Assembly (NCBI GenBank): GCA_028023455.1
Contig: JAQFVV010006208.1
Span: 11,116,984 to 11,180,983 of the forward strand
Direction of reading: 5' to 3'
Source of the DNA: Epiperipatus broadwayi
Taxonomy: Eukaryota; Onychophora; Udeonychophora; Euonychophora; Peripatidae
Length of the DNA stretch: 64,000 nucleotides
Each line of letters starts with the position of its first letter. The stretch's first letter is position 1. Of the stretch, positions 35,231-47,819 are shown piece by piece. The notes beneath the pieces were generated by a model. That model worked only from the letters and a program-made list of their open reading frames with translations, made no database searches and was not told the origin of the DNA. A program made the translations under genes and the position numbers.

Positions 35231-35810
35231 TGTTATTAGAGTTGAACCACTAAACATCATATAATCACCATTCTTTATGCTTACACAAGCTGTTTACACA
35301 GAGTCTCCATTGATTACTCGGCGTGTACTGGGCGGCACTACTGTATGGAAAGTTTAGCCACTGTGTAAACAGCTTGTGTAAGCATAAAGAATGGTGATCA
35401 TATGATATTTAGTGGTTTAATACCAATCCTGTCTAACAGGATTGTGGTTAATCTGCTTATTAAAGAACTAAAGACACCAAAAACTATGGCTGCTGAACTA
35501 AGTTCAGATCTATACAACTATACAAGCTAATGAGCTTGAATTGTTTTTGTGTTTTCATTTTGGACTCGAAGCTAGTAAGGTAAAAGGTTGCTGCTGGAGG
35601 GTTGTATTTGTTCCTAAGATCTAGGTGTAGTGCTCTCAGATCCAAAGTTACTCACCGTTGAAAGTCACAAGCTATAAACTAGTCTGGGGATATTGGATGA
35701 GTAGGCACTAGATAGGGATTTTGTGCACGAACCTTCTTGCATCCATTGATTACTCTAGTTTGCACTGGTGGCACTACTGTATGGAGAGTTTAGCCTCTGT
35801 TATTAGAGTT
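35231..35810 (-). repeat. Full-length R2 repeat with 13-bp target duplication
   Basis: TGTTATTAGAGTT at 35231-35243 repeats exactly at 35798-35810. The element (35244-35797) is in minus orientation relative to the copy at 10012. Its outer ends are 'gaaccactaaacatcat' and 'ggagagtttagcctc'. Near the left end a second hairpin pairs 'ttatgcttacacaagctgtt' (about 35276) with its reverse complement at about 35363. Confidence 0.88.
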
Positions 35811-36796
35811 AGTTTAATATTCTGGTGTACACAATTTATATTTTAATTTATTACTAAATAAAAAATTATCTTAAATACGAGTTAAACTTTCTAAAATACT
35901 TATATCACTTTTTTTTAAACGAAACAATTAATTTATCTCTGAATAAATCATTGAAAACGAATGCATGAAATGGCTGTGATCATAATATTTCATCACAACA
36001 ATTATTAAGCAAAAAATTCTTTAATATATATATGTATGATTTGCACTATTTATGTTAAATCGATTCTTTAATAAATCAGATATTAATATCTAATTTTAAT
36101 TAAAAAATACAAATATTTTCAATAAAAAAGAATAAAATTTTTATAAATTGGCCCGTGACTAATTTTTTTTTTTTGTAATTTATCGCTAGACCTACTTCAG
36201 TTTAAATCAATCATTTTAACATGAAGTTAGATTTAATTAATTAAATGAAATCCTATTTAAAAAAGAAAAATTGGTTACTAACTCTTGCCTTCTATCTGAG
36301 TACCTAAGAGTTTGATTATTTGATAAGTCAAACTTGTAATTACTTTAAAATTAAAAAGCAGCATCGAAATGGAAATTCTGCAGATTGATTGACTGTCTTA
36401 GAGATTACAAAAAGATGAGAAGAATGATATACCATGTATACAGTGTATCCAATATCTTTTATTTTATTAACTGATAAACTTTTATTTTGTTTTTCGCTAT
36501 TGCGATTTAAAACATCACTTTTAGAGTACATTCTTTTCAAGTCTCCTTATTTAAAAATAAACGGCTTACAAAAATTTGACACTTATTAAATGTAATTTCT
36601 AAAAAAATATTGCTTTAAAAGTTTTAAATATCAACAGGCAACTTTGAGTGTGCTTTATTTTAATTAATATTTGGACATTTTATGTATATTTATAATAATT
36701 TATTTTAATACTATTGTTTAAGCATCCTTCGAAAATATTTATATCTATCTGATATAAGTATTATAATTTTATCTTTCTATTTCATTACCAAAATCC
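35811..36796. other. AT-rich spacer, nothing recognised
   Basis: No gene, RNA or repeat matched. One minus-strand open frame of 66 codons at 36340-36540 has no recognisable feature. Confidence 0.4.
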
Positions 36797-36942
36797 ACTG
36801 ATGAAAACCACAAGCTAGAAACTAGTTAGGGGATATTGGATGAGTAAGCACTAGATAGGGATTTTATGCACAAACCTTCCTGCACCCATGGATTACTCTG
36901 GCTTGCATTGAGTGGCACTACTATATGGAGAGTTTTGCCTCT
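36797..36942 (-). repeat. R2 repeat, partial
   Basis: Carries the R2 core ('tgatgaaaaccacaagctag') through to the outer end 'ggagagttttgcctctg'. The other half is missing. Confidence 0.75.
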
Positions 36943-37309
36943 GTATATACTATAAACACAATGTATAAGTAATTTTACACATGCATTTTCCAGCTATATA
37001 CCCATTTGCAATGTTATATTGGGAAACTAGCTAATTAGGAACTGCTACCCAAAAGTTGAACATTTACTGGTGAATTGCTTCTTTTTTATTCCTCATATCT
37101 TTATACTGCTGTTAGTAGATGATCTTATTATTGTTCTTGTTCAATTCTAAAACAACTTTGAAGTTTGCTACTATGTTAAAATTATTTGCATGTTCTAACT
37201 TAAATTTATTGCAGTATTTCTAAAGATTGAATTTTTAAGCTGTTAATATTATCCTTCTAGAATATTCGCCAAAGACATATTTTAATGCAGATATCTAAAG
37301 ATTGAAAGC

Positions 37310-37671
37310 TGGTTCATTAAGCCACTTGAAATTACAGCTCATTGATTTTTCAATTGATTAATTTTATTTTTCACAGCTTCTATTCTGTAACCTAGAAACT
37401 TATTCCATGCCAGCAAGATGGGTTTCTTTTACAGTCCACCAAGATGTCTAGACAACACATTTTCCAACCACAACTTTATCTCCCCTTCATCCATCCAGCC
37501 CTTAGGATGAACATGCACAAAGGCACCTTCATGTATATATATATAAATCAGAAGTTTTAGACAGACTGAAATTTCAACTCATAGTTTCGATTACTGTTGC
37601 ATAAGATATATCCCAATATTTTAGGCATATTTTGAGGGGTGGGGAGTGCATTCTATATGCCAGAAAATACG
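37310..37671 (-). mobile_element. pogo/Tigger-like transposon right-end fragment
   Basis: Minus-strand reading gives HPKGWMDEGEIKLWLENV, then SRHLGGL, KKPILLAW and KNKINQLKNQ, matching the DDE region of pogo/Tigger transposases and the copy at 8765-9050 in order. The terminal piece (reverse complement 'gtattttctggcatatagaa', ending near 37671) resembles the right end at 9206. The left end is missing. Confidence 0.7.
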
Positions 37672-38109
37672 ACAATTCTTTATAATGATAGAACCACTAG
37701 ACGTAATAATAACTTGATAGTTACAGAAATATAAAAATATATATGCAAATTCTTAAGAGTAAAGGTTGCCAAATAGTTATTTATATATAAAAATTATTTG
37801 CACATTAAAAATGCATAGCACAAAATTGAAATATCAAAATCACATTTTTTGTTTATTTTTCCAGTGATATCAACAAGTAACAAATGTGATTTGATCATAT
37901 CTAAGATTAAGCATAGGCCAAGAACCTCTAGTCTAACTGATAAAAAATTTGTTGTCATTGTTTCTTCTTTTTTATCACGATTTAAATGGGAGTATTGTTT
38001 TTATTTAAAAAAAATATTTATTTGCGCTTTTTCTTTATAGAAAATTTTATCTAATACAAACAGCACTGTATTTTAATATGTGAATTTTTTCTACACTTCA
38101 GGCTTTTTT
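37672..38109. other. AT-rich spacer, nothing recognised
   Basis: No feature matched. Confidence 0.4.
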
Positions 38110-38440
38110 ATACTACACTCCAATATGTAATATATAGGGGTTTGAACTCAGACATTCACAAGACCCTCAAATGGATGGCTGAAGAGTTATGGGGTGGAGT
38201 GAAGCCTGTCCATTAAAGGATGAAGATTGGTTATCTTAATATAAGCTGAGCATTGATTATATATATATGTGTGGGAAATGATAATCTGGACCAACTGATG
38301 AGTGCTGGTTTAACACGAAATACGTTTATTGGTGATTATTTATCTTTTCAACATGTGTGTGATCAAGTGTGTCAGGAGTATGGGATAGTGTGGATAGTTG
38401 AGGGTCATGTGAAAGTCTGATTCAAACCCCTTATACACTA
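38110..38440 (+). repeat. R3 repeat, single arm
   Basis: Contains 'ggatggctgaagagtta', 'aactgatgagtgctggttta' and a tRNA-like outer part ending 'ctgattcaaacccctta'. It matches the right arm of the palindromes at 28058-29900. Confidence 0.75.
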
Positions 38441-39286
38441 ATACAAACAGGCAACTTTCTAGGTAGCAACATTGACATTTTAAAAATGAAGATTAATGTA
38501 GTTTAAGTCTGAAATGTGGACAAATAATTTTGATAATGTTCTGTTTATTTTCAATTAAGTTTGTAATTTATAAATAAAGATATTAATTGGATACAAGTAG
38601 ACTTCAAATGGTTTAAATTAGCCCATTGATTATGAAAGAATCATAAAATGTTGAGTTTCTAATGGAACTTTACATAAAGGCGAATTTAGTACAGTGATGG
38701 TGTGGCCAATCTAGAGGTCAAGATTCATGGATTGCAGACCAACATTGTCAGTCCTAGTGCTTGAATGTTATGTTAACTCCTTATCATCAACCTTTTGATA
38801 ATTATTACGGTCATAAAGAAATAGAAAGAGAAATGATTGCAGATTACAAAGATATAGATTTGGAAAATAATGAACAAGATAAAAGAATAAAATTAGATAT
38901 TTAGATGCACTGAACAGAGCAATAAAAAATATTTAATAGAAAAAATAGAGGAATTATATTAGGTTTATTTAAACTTAGAAAAAATTTTTTTTAAAAAAAT
39001 ATTAGAAATTCTAGAATCACAAAAAGGGGTATGAATTTATATATAATATAAATAGAAGAAAAAAAAAGAAGCAAAGTCTGTTTGAAAAGATAGAAAGGCC
39101 TGGTGAAAAATATATGTTTATGATAGATATCTAAGGACAATGTATAAAAAAAAATTGAAAGGTGTCATGCTCTAATAATAACACATTCACATGCAATGCT
39201 TACAATTTTGGATTACAATCTGATCCAGACAAAATTTGAACAGGGGGGGGGTGCTTAGAAATTTCTATGAGTGGCTGAATTATAAA
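38441..39286. other. AT-rich spacer, nothing firmly recognised
   Basis: 38700-38770 has a weak tRNA-like look ('gtggccaatctagaggtcaa'), too degraded to call. Confidence 0.35.
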
Positions 39287-41125
39287 CAACTTAGTTAACA
39301 ATCTAAATAAGTGAATAAATACCTAAATTCTCATTACCCAAAAATTGATGAGTAATACTTTCTCCTTCATTGTTCTTCTATGAGGGGTTGAAGAACTTTT
39401 AGAATGTCTCTTTAAAGACTGCTTCACCTTACCTTCTTTAGGTAGATGGCCCATAACTAAATTAACTAACTAATAACTGTAACACCCAAGCTTATTATAT
39501 ATCTGTGTCAATATATGTAATATATAGGGTATATGAGCACAGACTTTCACACCACCCATCACTCTCCACTATCTCGTAACACTGATACACTTGAACATAT
39601 ATATGTTGAAAAGATAAATACTCACCAATATCCATATTTCATGCTAAACCAGCAATCATCAGTTGGTCTAGATTACCATCTCTACACATATATGCTATAA
39701 GTGCTCATATATATATTAAGATAGCCAATCTTCATACTTTAATGGACAGGCTTCAATCTACTCCACACTCCAACTCTTCAACCATCCATCCAATTGAAAA
39801 TCTGATGATGGAGCACTCAAAGGCGAGGCCAAGATTCTTGTCACAGCCATGTTGTCCATAGGTAAAGGTGACCCCTCATGTATAGGACATAATCCATTTA
39901 ATACATATAGAAGGGATGGGCAGACATCTCTACTATGTAATAACTGAAACACAGGCTTATTATATACCTGTGTCTATATATGTAATATATAGGATATATG
40001 AGCACAGACTTTCACACGACCCACCACTCTCCACTATCTCATAACACTGATACACTTGAACACATATATGTTGAAAAGATAAATAATTACCAATATACGT
40101 ATTTCATGCTAAACCAGCAATCATCAGTTGGTCCAGATTACCATCTCTACTCATATATGCTATAAGTGCTCAGATTTTCAATTGGATGGGTGGTTGAAGA
40201 GTTGGAGTGTGGAGTAGATTGAAGCCTGTCTATTAAAGTATGAGGATTGACTATCTTAATATATATCTGAGCACTTATAGCATATATGTGTAGAGATGGT
40301 AATCTGGACAACTGGTGATTGCTGGTTTAGCATGAAATACATATATTGGTGATTATTTATCTTTTCAACTTATATGTGTTCAAGTGTATCAGTGTTATGA
40401 GATAGTATAGAGAGTGGTGGGTCGTGTGAAAATCTGTGCTCATATACCCTATATATTAACCAACTAAGTAAATGGATAAATACCCAAATTCTCATTACCC
40501 AAAAATTGGTAAGTAATACTTTCTCATTCATTACAAGGAGTTGAAGAAAATGCTTTAAGTGTGGGGTGGCTAGTTAAAGACTGGTTCATCTTATCATCTT
40601 TGGGTACATGGCCCAGGACTAAGTTAACTATCCAGTAAAGGATAAATACCCAAATTCTCATTACTCAAAAATTGATTAGTAATACTTTCTCTTTCATTGT
40701 TCTTCTATGAGGGGTTGAAGAAAAGTATTTGGAATGTCTATTTAAAGACCGGTTCACTTGACCTTCTTTGTGTAAATGGCCCATAACTAAGTTAACCATC
40801 TAAGTAAGTGGATAAATATCCAAGTTCTCATTATCCCAAAATTGATGAGTAATAGTTTCTCATTCATTGTTCCCCTACAAGGAGTTGAGGATAATGCCTT
40901 AAGTCTGGAGTGGCTAGTTAAAGACTTGGTTCATCTTACCATCTTTGGGTAAATGACCCATAACTAAGTTCACCATCTGAGTAAGGATATATATATACCC
41001 AAACTCCCATTACCCAGAAACTCATGACTAATGCTTTCTTCTTCACTGTTCCTCTTCAAGGGGCTGACGAAAATGCCTTAGACTTAGAGTAGCTATTAAA
41101 AGACTGGTTCACCTTACCTATATAT
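39287..41125. repeat. Tandem repeat, about 172-bp unit, five copies, split by R3 insertions
   Basis: The unit contains 'ggataaatacccaaattctc', 'ttgatgagtaatactttctc', 'aggggttgaagaa' and 'aaatggcccataactaa'. Copies: about 39287-39465, 40453-40637, 40638-40812, 40813-40985 and 40986-41125. The first is separated from the rest by about 1 kb of R3 sequence. The divergence pattern alternates: copies 1 and 3 share 'cttctatgaggggttg', whereas copies 2 and 4 share 'gtggctagttaaaga'. Confidence 0.85.
39490..40455. repeat. Two R3 repeats inserted in the tandem array
   Basis: 39500-39950 is an R3 arm in one orientation. 39960-40455 is a compact inverted pair (left arm to about 40172, right arm from about 40172 to 'tgctcatataccctatatat'). 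Both start with the 'tatctgtgtc' or 'acctgtgtctatatatgtaa' leader. Because they interrupt the array, they are younger than it. Confidence 0.8.
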
Positions 41126-42049
41126 ATATAAACACGATAAGTTTAAAGTTAAAAGCTGAATGAAATTTTTGAAAATAAAATCAAATGCTTAAAAATCAAG
41201 TAAAGGTTAGTAGAAACATTTATTTGTAGTAATACTTAAAAGAAAGTTTTCTTTAAACATTAAAATTTATTTATAAAAAATTTGACCTTTTTCTCCTCTT
41301 CTTCCTCATTTATTTTTCTTATAAAATATTTAAACTGTCTAAAATAAATGGATTTTGTCAAATATCAAGTTATTTATTGTTATTTAATATAACAATGGTA
41401 TTTTATCAAGCTTATTTGATTTATGTAAGCTAAGGATAATATAAACATTGTCATTTGAATCTAAACATCCAAAGATTGAAACTAAATCACATTTATTTAT
41501 TTAAGAGATTAGTTCATATAACAAATGTTTATTTTGATGTTATTAAATATCAACATGGACAAGTTAATAAACAATTCTTAGATATACGTACACACATATT
41601 TATAATAAAAATAATTCATATAATCTTAGAATTACTTCAATCAAATGTTTAAGATAGCACAAAATTGTAATTTACATACTCCCATACTGTGCTTTATAAG
41701 ATTAATTACATTTAAACAAGGAAAAAACGACATCTCGTTTTAATTAACCGAAAATAGAACTGTTATGCACAGATTATTATTTTGATACTAGAACGTAGCA
41801 CATAACTCCCAAACATCTGATCATTTATTATATATATCCAGTAGTTTTACAGAACAAATTCAATAGAAAAATCAAATAGATATTTTAAGTTGTTTTTTTT
41901 TTTAAAATGAAGGAACACATAATTATAAATAGATATATATTTCTTATAACACTTCTTTCATATACACTTCAATGCAAACAAATTTTTTTAACCTTCTTTA
42001 TTTTCCTTACAGTTTCGACTGTCCAGCAGTCTTCATCAAAGGTACAAGA
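41126..42049. other. AT-rich spacer, nothing recognised
   Basis: No feature matched. Confidence 0.4.
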
Positions 42050-42410
42050 TTTGAATAATATAAATACATAACCATCATTTCACATATATATAAAAATACC
42101 TAACCATCATATATAAATACACACACATATATATCAAAATATAGACATATTCCCTTCATACATATACATATAGATCTACATCACCCCTAGACATATATAA
42201 ATCCATACCTACATCTATATATACATATGCATATCCAATATATATATATACATACCTCTTTTAAACATACATATATATACACAGATATACATACACCCAT
42301 AGACATATATATAATCCACATTTACCTTTATAAATACACATCCATAAGTATACCCAACTTACATATAATTACATATATAAAAAATATAAAACATATCCAA
42401 TACACCATTT
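42050..42410. repeat. Low-complexity (CA/TA)-rich simple sequence
   Basis: A degenerate run of 'acatatata' and 'catacata' motifs. The short open frame through it is an effect of composition, not a gene. Confidence 0.7.
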
Positions 42411-43872
42411 TTTAAATTTTTTTATAAGAAATATAAATATATGAAATATAAGAAATATATATGATTATATGAAGATATGCAAAGAAAGTGAAAGAGAAGA
42501 ATAATTATAAATACATTAGTTCAGTATTTCACAAACATATTTTGTAGCAGAATACTTTACAATTGACATAAAATGTTTATACTAAATTTGTTTTGGGGAA
42601 TTTAAAAAAATTACAAATATATTTCCATAAAAAATGTAATTTAGATTCTAAAGCAAACATATTAAATATTCAAGAAAATCGGAGTCCAATGCTTTGCAAA
42701 AATAATCTTTGCTTTTACTGATATAAGGAGTTGATTGTAACTTGACTAGGCCTTCAACCTGCATGACATTTCTCTATGTTTATCAGTCAAGTGGAAAGCT
42801 TGTACTCATTTTAAAGTTTTATCAACACTTCTTTTTGACAAATTATTACTTGTGATTTACCTAAGATTTCCTTTATCATCAATAATTAACCATTTATTTC
42901 ATTAGCATGTAATCGATAACATATATGTGCTCTGCACATAGATAATAAAGTTTGTAAAAGCAAATAACTCTGCAATTTAATGAGCTGAGCGCTTGCACAG
43001 CATAAATACCTTTATAATAAGACTATAACTAAACTAAAAGACAATTCAATCTTTGCTGAACATGAAAGGAACCACTGGCCATGTTTTCCAACCAACCACT
43101 GCAATTGTTGTCTGTTCTAAAAGAAACGACACCAAACGTAAGATAAAGGAAGCATGCTATATAGCAAGCGATCCCACATCAATCAATAGACGTCATGCAT
43201 GCTTTTTTCTCTCTCGAAAATGGTCTCATTAATCACTTTGCATTAATTTGTATATATTTGCATACTACATTTGCATAGTTCTCAACACTTTAGTAGCTAT
43301 GATTATGGAAGCATAAAGTCTTCCGAAAGCATTCAGCTCATTAAATTGCAGAGTATTATTTGCTTTTACAAACTTCATTATCTGTGCGCAAAGTGCATAT
43401 ATATTTTTATCATCAATAATAAACAAATCTTGAAAAGCTACACTTTCATCGATTTATAAATACCATAATTCAGAGAAATTTTAGTAGTTTTATCCAGAAT
43501 GAAGTGAACATCACCTAATTATTCCTGTTTCCTAGGAGTATTCAACCATACAAAATGACTCTCATGGAACAAATCAATACTTCAGACCCAATTCTCCTGA
43601 AATTTTCAGTTCTTTCACTAAAGGCTATTAATTCTACTGGACAAACAAAAGTCTTCCAGGTTTTAAAAAACAATGCTGTGAATTCATTAAATAGTTCTCT
43701 ATTAACTAAAGCAATTGCACATCTTTTTAATGGTACTTATTGAAGCATTTTTCAAATTATATTCCACAGGACATTAGTATTTCATAATAAGAGATATTAA
43801 AATTAATGTAATTTACATTATAATATTTTTATAGGTACAATAAATCTCATTATAATTTTTTTTATTATAAAA
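42411..43872. other. AT-rich stretch, nothing firmly recognised
   Basis: Around 42945-43015 and 43240-43410 two segments are inverted relatives ('ataaagtttgtaaaagcaaa' against 'tttgcttttacaaacttcat'), so an old foldback of about 470 bp may be present. An open frame at 43555-43743 shows no recognisable motif. Confidence 0.4.
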
Positions 43873-44011
43873 TATAATTGACTGTATTTTTCTCTCCATA
43901 TGTCATAGCATCGGCCGGAAAGCGAACCCACAACTGTCTGCAACCAACTACTTGCTTACAAGGCAGCTGCGATGAACTCTCGGCTAACAACGCTTGACTA
44001 TAATTGACTGT
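43873..44011 (-). mobile_element. tRNA-derived SINE (type S1) with 13-bp target duplication
   Basis: TATAATTGACTGT at 43873-43885 repeats exactly at 43999-44011. The 113-bp element between reads on the minus strand as A-box-like 'ttagccgagagttca', 'gcagctgccttgtaagca', B box 'gggttcgctttcc' and a short tail 'gctatgacatatgg'. The exact duplication shows retroposition and defines the unit length for the family. Confidence 0.85.
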
Positions 44012-45359
44012 TTCATTATATTTATATAAGTATTACTTTTTTTAAGCCACTGATTGATTCACAACTTTGGTCACAAGCATCTAATATTAGCAGGTTTTTT
44101 TTTTTGCTCTCAGATAACCAATATGCCAGAATGCAGTTGACAAATCCAGTTCCTGAATTTTGGGCAATTGCTTTAGTCAATGGACACTTTAAAGAAATCG
44201 AGGCATTCTACTAAGAGAGCAAATATTTGTTGTTGTTTTTAAATCTGACAGATGTTTGTCTGAACTGAAAAATCAGAAGATTTAATCATGAAGTATTGGT
44301 TGGTTCCATGAAAATCACCTTAGACATTTTGGTTGGATGAATAACCCAATGAAACAAGGTTGATTAGGCTTCTTTCTGTTAAAATTGGCAAAATTTCTCA
44401 GGAATATGGCATGTATAAAGTTGATGAAAGTGTAGCTTTTCAAGATTTGTTTACTATTGATGATAAATGAAATCGGAGACAAATCACAACCAATGATTTG
44501 GCGTTCAAAAAAAGGTGTTGATAAACCTTTAAAATTAGTACAATCTTTCCAATTTGCTGATAAACATAGAGAAGTGTGTGCTGCAAGTTAGAAACCTGGT
44601 CAAGATACAATGAGCCCCTTATATCAATAAAAGCAAAGATTATTTTGCAAAGTGTTAGACACATATTTTATTGAATATTTACATATTTGCTTTTGTTATG
44701 ATAAAAACCAGCATTATATTAATAGTCTATAAATATAAGTTAAGCTCTCTGCTGAAAAACTATTGGTAGTGCTAAGCAAGAATTTATAATAAGAAATTGT
44801 GAACGTTAATAAACATAATTTATCTAGCAACTCAACATTTTTTGAACTTAGTCATAAACTTGAATACTTTATATACCACCAAAATCTATTGTGCTACTAA
44901 TATTTGACAATTTAATAATAAAAACAAGCTTGTAATTTATTATTAAGCATATTTAAAAAGTAACTTCCTTGTGGTTTAAACTCAGGGATGATAATTGTTT
45001 TCTAAAACATGTAGATTGGACAAAAACAACCTTTAAATATCCCAAAGCAGGACAAAAGCCTTTCCAACAATACCTCATAGAAAAAGTTAAATTATATGCA
45101 CTAGGCTTAACAATTATCAGCCAGTGAGGTTTGAGCATTTTTCCATTCATGTTTTATTAAGCAAGGCATATATCTACTGACTGATTAATATTGGATAGTC
45201 AGTTAGACAAGCTATCTAAAAAATAAATCCAAACCTGTTGAAAAGATTTTCAAGTTTATTTGGTTCAAGTTCAAACTAATATTGTAGGCAAGATCCATCC
45301 ATATATAATATATATGTATTTAATATTACTTGAAGTGCTAACACTGAGTATAGATGATC
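44012..45359. other. AT-rich stretch, nothing firmly recognised
   Basis: 44200-45200 has some plus-strand coding-like pieces that I cannot assign. 44398-44500 and 44560-44670 partly mirror the 43380-43480 region ('gaaaagctacactttcatc' at 43430 against 'gatgaaagtgtagcttttc' at 44423), another inverted relationship. Confidence 0.35.
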
Positions 45360-45775
45360 AGATCATCATCATCATGATTTTCTAGCATTATCAATCCACT
45401 GCACGGTGAACGTCTCTCCAAGTTCAGTTCATCTTCTCCAATCTCTAGATTCTCTTTTCCACATCACCCTAGCATGCTTCTTTATTTCATCTATCTACCT
45501 CACATATGATCTCTTTCTATGTTTTTTACAATCTCTTGGAATCCAGTTTAAGATTTCAACTGTCCATCTATTATCATCACTTCTAGCAATATGTCCAGCC
45601 CAACTCCCCTTCCGTATTTTAATTCTTTCAATTATATCAGTATTATCTGTTTGTTCCCTCACCCATGAATTTATTTTCGATCTCTTCTTGTTACTCCTAA
45701 CTTACATCTCTTCATACTTCACGTGAGATCTAAATTCCCCGTACTGCTCTTCTGTTAAGTGTCCAAAAAATGTAG
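45360..45775 (-). mobile_element. RTE-type LINE 3' fragment (longest copy)
   Basis: Minus-strand reading includes LGWTYC, RWTVEILNWIPRD and a basic 'KKHRKRS' stretch, then ends in a (GAT)n tail at 45360-45375. This order is the C-terminal end of RTE-clade ORF2. Broken by stops. Confidence 0.75.
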
Positions 45776-46023
45776 GTAATCTATTTTCTGTTGAAATTTT
45801 TTTTCACTGAGCATATATGAAAATATATGCCATTCACTGCTATTCCCATGACCTGGGTTTGAATTCAAGCTGAATAAAGTTTGAAAAAAAATTCCGTCAC
45901 CAATCAAATTTAATATTTTTTTTAAGATACCTGATCCATAACCAAACCTAGCTAACCAATCAGTATTTTAGTATTCTTACCTATGGAAACAATACAAGAA
46001 TCGGGAAATGTAAAAATTCTCAC

Positions 46024-46180
46024 TATCGTCAATAAATAATAGATAATGCTAATGGCTTTATTACTCGGGAGTTCACAAGAAGTTCGGGCGCTAGAATCGA
46101 TCCTGGGAACTACCGATACCAAGGTCGAGACACTCTATCAACTACGCCAAACGCGCAGGGTATTATCGTCAATGAACAAT
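46024..46180 (-). mobile_element. tRNA-derived SINE (type S2) with 17-bp imperfect target duplication
   Basis: 'tatcgtcaataaataat' at 46024-46040 matches 46164-46180 at 15 of 17 positions. The minus strand between has A box 'tggcgtagttgatagagtg' and B-box-like 'ggatcgattctag', with 'tcgaccttggtatcggtagt' in the middle. It is a different tRNA ancestor from S1. Confidence 0.7.
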
Positions 46181-47054
46181 GCTGATAAATAACGTTTTCT
46201 CCTTCACGATTCTTGTATGAAAAATAGTGGGAGAAGCTTTTGCTCTATGGTGAGTTATAAGTTTTTAAATATAACGCAGAATAAATAAAGCTTAAAGACT
46301 TCAATTCTTTAATTTTAAAATATATAATTTTGATTTTTTTAATATTATTGAGAAAGTAAAAAAAAAGTGAATATAATGAATGTACAATGTAAACAAATTA
46401 AAATATTGAAATATGATGATATTAATAAACAATTAAAGCAATTTCACTAACGTATATACTAATTAGATAAAAACAGTTATAATATGATCTCAACCATATC
46501 TTTATATCTCACATTTCCCTAGTTTGTTTGAAAAAAAGTAAGTGGATACAATTGTTGTCACCAGATTTGCGTTCTTCAAGACAGGGTGTGTCGCAATTGA
46601 TTTTTCTTATTTTAGCATGTCACGCTCCAGTTATCATCACGTGTCATAATAATGAATTACTGGGGATCATGGGGGCGGTGGGTGTGTAAAATTTAAAGAT
46701 TATAATGAGAATGTTATATAGACTTAAACATCATTTCTGGAAAGTTGTTAATGAGACTTTTCCACATTTTTGACAACAAACACAAAAAAAAACTTGTCAC
46801 TTTTCGAAAGTTTACTCAGAAATATATCAAACTTAGTTGACAATTTACTGCTGATAATAATTACTGTATCTGATGAACAAAAAGATTGTTTTTTTAATGC
46901 CACATCACTATTTTTTTTTTAAAAAACCCACACAAGCGCTCAATAATGAAATTTAGAAATAATTAATATTAGCCAGGAATGTGTGTTCAATTTCTAGAAA
47001 ATATTTTAATGCACTTATATTAAAATTTTTCAAAATAATAAATAATATATGTGT

Positions 47055-47345
47055 TTTCCTAGAGGTTTGTGATGATGGTATTTTAGTTGTATTTTTATAT
47101 TGGGAGTATTTCCATCATACATCACACGATCACCATCTCTATACTAGCAGGCACTAGATAGGGATTTTATGCACAAGCCTTCTGGCATCCATTGATTACT
47201 CTGTTTGGCACAGGGTGGCACTACTGTATGGGGAGTATTTCCATCATCTAACATGAGTATTAAACGTCTTGAGAAAAATTTAACTTTTATTTAAATATTC
47301 CAAATACATTCAACTGTTATTAATAGCACATAAAAGGGTTAGTGT
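47055..47345. repeat. R9 repeat segment carrying an R2 insertion
   Basis: The outer parts (47055-47118 and 47248-47345) match the continuous R9 sequence at 61575-61710 ('ggtttgtgatgatgg', 'tatttaaatattccaaatac'). The R2 piece in between is absent at 61 kb. Confidence 0.85.
47102..47247 (-). repeat. Short R2 copy with 17-bp target duplication
   Basis: GGGAGTATTTCCATCAT at 47102-47118 repeats exactly at 47231-47247. The 112-bp insert has 'acatcacacgatcacc' at one end and 'gtggcactactgtatg' at the other, with an internal deletion joining the two ends of the R2 consensus. Confidence 0.88.
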
Positions 47346-47564
47346 ATATGAATGGACCAGTAAACTTAAGTTCTTGTCTGCAAAATATCTCCTATGAATA
47401 AATAATAACATAGAAATAAAGAATATTATCATGCAGTGATGTAACGCTCAAAAAGTAAAGGGTAAAACGATCGATTGCTTATCCACTTTTAGTTCCTGAC
47501 AACTTAATCATTTTTCCAGCCCTGGTTTTTTCTCTCATAGATAATAGATACGTGTTGGCCAATA

Positions 47565-47650
47565 ATGGATGTGTTGGTAATGAGCTGGCTATCCGACGCT
47601 AGAATAACTGACTCAGATTCGAATTCAGAATTATAGGCATGGTTAGTATT
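47565..47650 (+). mobile_element. tRNA-like SINE remnant
   Basis: A-box-like 'ttggtaatgagctggctatc' and B-box-like 'agattcgaattcag' at tRNA-like spacing. Degraded; no target duplication found. Confidence 0.4.
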
Positions 47651-47819
47651 TGCTATCACTATCATGAGTTTTATTAAAGTACTTGAAAGATTGATTCATT
47701 TAACCACACATTCAACATTCCACTATAAACATTGATATATATATATATATAAACTTAGAATACTAAAGATATAATTTACATTATTAAATATATATATATA
47801 GTAGTAAGATAATCAAGTC

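Noticed and set aside
39287-41125. CRISPR-like array
   Set aside because: The repeats are about 172 bp, contiguous and diverged, with no short spaced repeats, and the genome is eukaryotic.
42227-42415. 62-codon ORF
   Set aside because: A product of CA/TA-rich simple sequence (mostly Ile, Tyr, His, Thr). Not a gene.
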